A stretch of DNA of 31,925 bases from Streptomyces roseochromogenus subsp. oscitans DS 12.976 (GTDB taxonomy: Bacteria; Actinomycetota; Actinomycetes; Streptomycetales; Streptomycetaceae), in assembly GCF_000497445.1 (NCBI RefSeq), contig NZ_CM002285.1, positions 5,350,449 through 5,382,373 on the forward strand. The letters run 5' to 3'. Under the pieces are notes generated by a model. That model had not been told where the DNA came from. It made no database searches and saw only the letters and a program-made list of their open reading frames with translations. Position numbers and translations under genes: made by a program. Below are positions 30,658 to 31,925 of this stretch, one piece after another. Each line of letters starts with the position of its first letter. Position 1 is the stretch's first letter.

Positions 30658-30700
30658 GCGTTCGGGACGCGAGGGCGGCTCTAGGTGGTACATGCACGCT
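30658..30700 (+). promoter_or_regulatory. SARP-type promoter of the AccE/FAAL operon, predicted leaderless start
   Basis: GCGTTCG (30658, weak), GCGAGGG (30669-30675), TCTAGGT (30680-30686), all 11 bp apart, 8 bp, then CACGCT (30695-30700). The ATG at 30707 follows 6 bp later, exactly as at the first MFS gene. Confidence 0.5.
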
Positions 30701-30706
30701 GGTGAC

Positions 30707-30895
30707 ATGACCGACGAGACGCACATCACCGTGGTGCGCGGCCGGCCCGATGCCGCCGAACTGGCAGCGGTCACCGCCGTGTTGCTCGCCCTGTCCCGCC
30801 GTGACCGGGAGCCGGACCAGGAGGAGAAGGCGGCGTACGCGGACTGGACCGTCCGGAACGCGGGTCACCGGGTGCCGTCCTGGCCGGGGAGATGA
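30707..30895 (+). CDS. accE: Acyl-CoA carboxylase epsilon subunit (small)
   Basis: 62 aa. I-T-V-V-R-G-R-P-D-A-A-E-L-A-A-V-T-A-V-L near the start and the closing W-x-x-x-x-x-x-H-R-V-P-S-W-P-G are the hallmarks of AccE/PccE epsilon subunits, which bind and activate the carboxyltransferase beta subunit of actinobacterial acetyl/propionyl-CoA carboxylases. Their job here would be to raise malonyl-CoA (or methylmalonyl-CoA) for the polyketide. No beta subunit is in the window. ATG 30707 is preferred because the promoter geometry predicts a transcript starting there; ATG 30692 lies inside the promoter spacer and is less likely. The next gene starts 68 bp later. Confidence 0.88.
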   Translation: MTDETHITVVRGRPDAAELAAVTAVLLALSRRDREPDQEEKAAYADWTVRNAGHRVPSWPGR

Positions 30896-30963
30896 CCGGC
30901 GGACCACGACCACCTGTCGCCCCGGCGTACGAGAGAGACATCACGACACGAAAGGGGAGGGCG

Positions 30964-31925
30964 TTGACCGGCCACCGGACATTCACCGACATCGTGCGGA
31001 GCAGAGTCGTCGAGTCACCCGACCGTGAGGCGCTGATCCTCCTCACCGAGCAGGACGGGGCACTGCGGCCGGAGACGCTCTCCTACGCCGAACTCGACAG
31101 GGCCGCACGGACGGTGGCCTTCCGGATCGGGCGCCACGCGGCGCCCGGCGAACGGGTCCTGATCCTGCACGAGTCGCCCAGGCTGTTCGGCATCGGCTTC
31201 CTCGCCTGCCTCTACGCGGGCGTGATCGCGGTGCCCGCCGCGCCCCTCGGCGCCCTCGGCCGGCCCGAGGAACGCATCACCGGCATCGTCAAGGACTCCG
31301 GCGCCGGCTGTGTGCTCACCTCGCTCGCGGAGGCCCTCGACGTCACCCAACTGCTGGCCCGCACCGGACACGGGCGCGTCACCTGCATCCCCACCGACGC
31401 CGACGTCACGGACGCGGTAGACGCCCTGGACGGCGCGGACGGCGCGGACGGCGGGCAACCGTGGCAACCACCGCGGCGGGAGCCCGACGACGTGGCGTTC
31501 CTGCAGTACACCTCCGGCTCGACCCGCGAGCCCCGCGGGGTGATCGTGACGCACCGCGCGCTGCTCGCCAACCACCGGGCGATCCACGCGGCGCTCGGCA
31601 CCGTGCCGGGCGGCAGGATCGGCGGCTGGCTGCCGCTGCACCACGACATGGGCCTGATCGGCCAGTTCCTGCACGCCCTGTGGCTCGGCGGCACCGCCGT
31701 CCTGCTCTCCCCGGTCGCCTTCGTCAAGCGCCCGGCGCACTGGCTGGAGACCATCTCGCGCTACGGACTCACCGTGAGCGGCGCCCCCGACTTCGCCTAC
31801 GACCTGTGTGTGCGCCGCGTCAACGACAGCCAGCTCGCCGGGCTCGACCTGTCCGGCTGGCAGGTCGCCGTGAGCGGCGGTGAACCCGTCAACTCCGCGA
31901 CCATGCGGGCCTTCGCCGACCGGTT
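30964..31925 (+). CDS. Fatty acyl-AMP ligase (FAAL), partial at right edge
   Basis: The first 320 residues of an adenylate-forming enzyme; the frame is open to the end of the window. The core motif is Y-T-S-G-S-T-R-E-P-R-G-V, with the S-T-R-x-P form typical of FAALs rather than S-T-G-x-P-K of CoA ligases. Other FAAL-like parts are L-P-L-H-H-D-M-G-L-I-G, G-A-P-D-F-A-Y-D-L-C and S-G-G-E-P-V-N. FAALs activate carboxylic acids as acyl-AMP and hand them to a carrier protein without CoA. It starts at TTG 30964, with AAAGGGGAGG just upstream; no ATG is suitable. A DGADGADG microrepeat lies near residue 160. Likely role: loading of a starter or side-chain acid. A carrier-protein gene should follow. 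Confidence 0.9.
   Translation, partial: MTGHRTFTDIVRSRVVESPDREALILLTEQDGALRPETLSYAELDRAARTVAFRIGRHAAPGERVLILHESPRLFGIGFLACLYAGVIAVPAAPLGALGRPEERITGIVKDSGAGCVLTSLAEALDVTQLLARTGHGRVTCIPTDADVTDAVDALDGADGADGGQPWQPPRREPDDVAFLQYTSGSTREPRGVIVTHRALLANHRAIHAALGTVPGGRIGGWLPLHHDMGLIGQFLHALWLGGTAVLLSPVAFVKRPAHWLETISRYGLTVSGAPDFAYDLCVRRVNDSQLAGLDLSGWQVAVSGGEPVNSATMRAFADR

Overview
The window is high-GC actinomycete DNA, almost certainly from a Streptomyces: strong third-position GC, GTG/TTG starts with AGGAGG-type ribosome sites, an XRE/DUF5753 + DUF397 regulator pair, and two copies of a dispersed palindromic element familiar from Streptomyces intergenic DNA. Most of it is one flank of an aromatic (type II) polyketide gene cluster. 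The ketosynthase pair (KS-alpha/CLF) and a carrier protein are not in the window and should lie to the right, where the last gene runs off the edge.

Layout. 1-2.35 kb is probably outside the cluster (XRE regulator, DUF397 partner, glutathione peroxidase). 2.4-8.5 kb: SnoaL-like protein (+); a KR -> flavin reductase -> MBL-hydrolase operon (-); SRPBCC protein -> acyl-CoA-dehydrogenase-like monooxygenase -> P450 (+). 8.5-12.3 kb (-): two-domain glyoxalase-like protein; then [2Fe-2S] ferredoxin -> ferredoxin reductase -> two tandem secreted small proteins. 12.5-15.5 kb (+): MFS exporter, and an alpha/beta-hydrolase whose nucleophile Ser is Ala. 22.5 down to 15.6 kb (-): epoxide hydrolase -> P450 -> NADP-dependent oxidoreductase -> AlkZ-like DNA glycosylase -> SDR -> P450. 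23-31.9 kb (+): alpha-methylacyl-CoA racemase, MFS exporter, citramalate synthase, DpsC/CerJ-like KAS III with Ser as nucleophile, di-domain aromatase/cyclase, di-domain ABM protein, acyl-CoA carboxylase epsilon subunit and a fatty acyl-AMP ligase (partial).

How the genes may work together. Citramalate synthase can raise 2-oxobutyrate, and hence isoleucine-derived 2-methylbutyryl-CoA. The racemase acts on 2-methylacyl-CoAs. FAAL and the KAS III-like protein are starter activation and loading enzymes. KR, ARO/CYC and ABM protein shape the aromatic core. Three P450s with their own ferredoxin and reductase, plus a flavin monooxygenase and flavin reductase, oxidise it. An AlkZ-family glycosylase with an intact QxQ motif, together with an epoxide hydrolase, two exporters and a VOC protein, points to a DNA-alkylating, probably epoxide-bearing, product. 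The closest conceptual relatives are the trioxacarcin/LL-D49194 and hedamycin pathways; identity with any known cluster cannot be judged from sequence alone.

The most striking non-coding signal is a repeated promoter architecture. Twelve intergenic sites carry two to four heptamers (TCGAG-like) at exactly 11-bp spacing, then 8 bp, then an nAnnnT hexamer. This is the layout of SARP-activator promoters. The sites sit in front of nearly every operon from the SnoaL gene rightward and in front of none of the genes left of it. They suggest one SARP regulator, encoded outside the window, controls the cluster and that its left border is near 2.36-2.38 kb.
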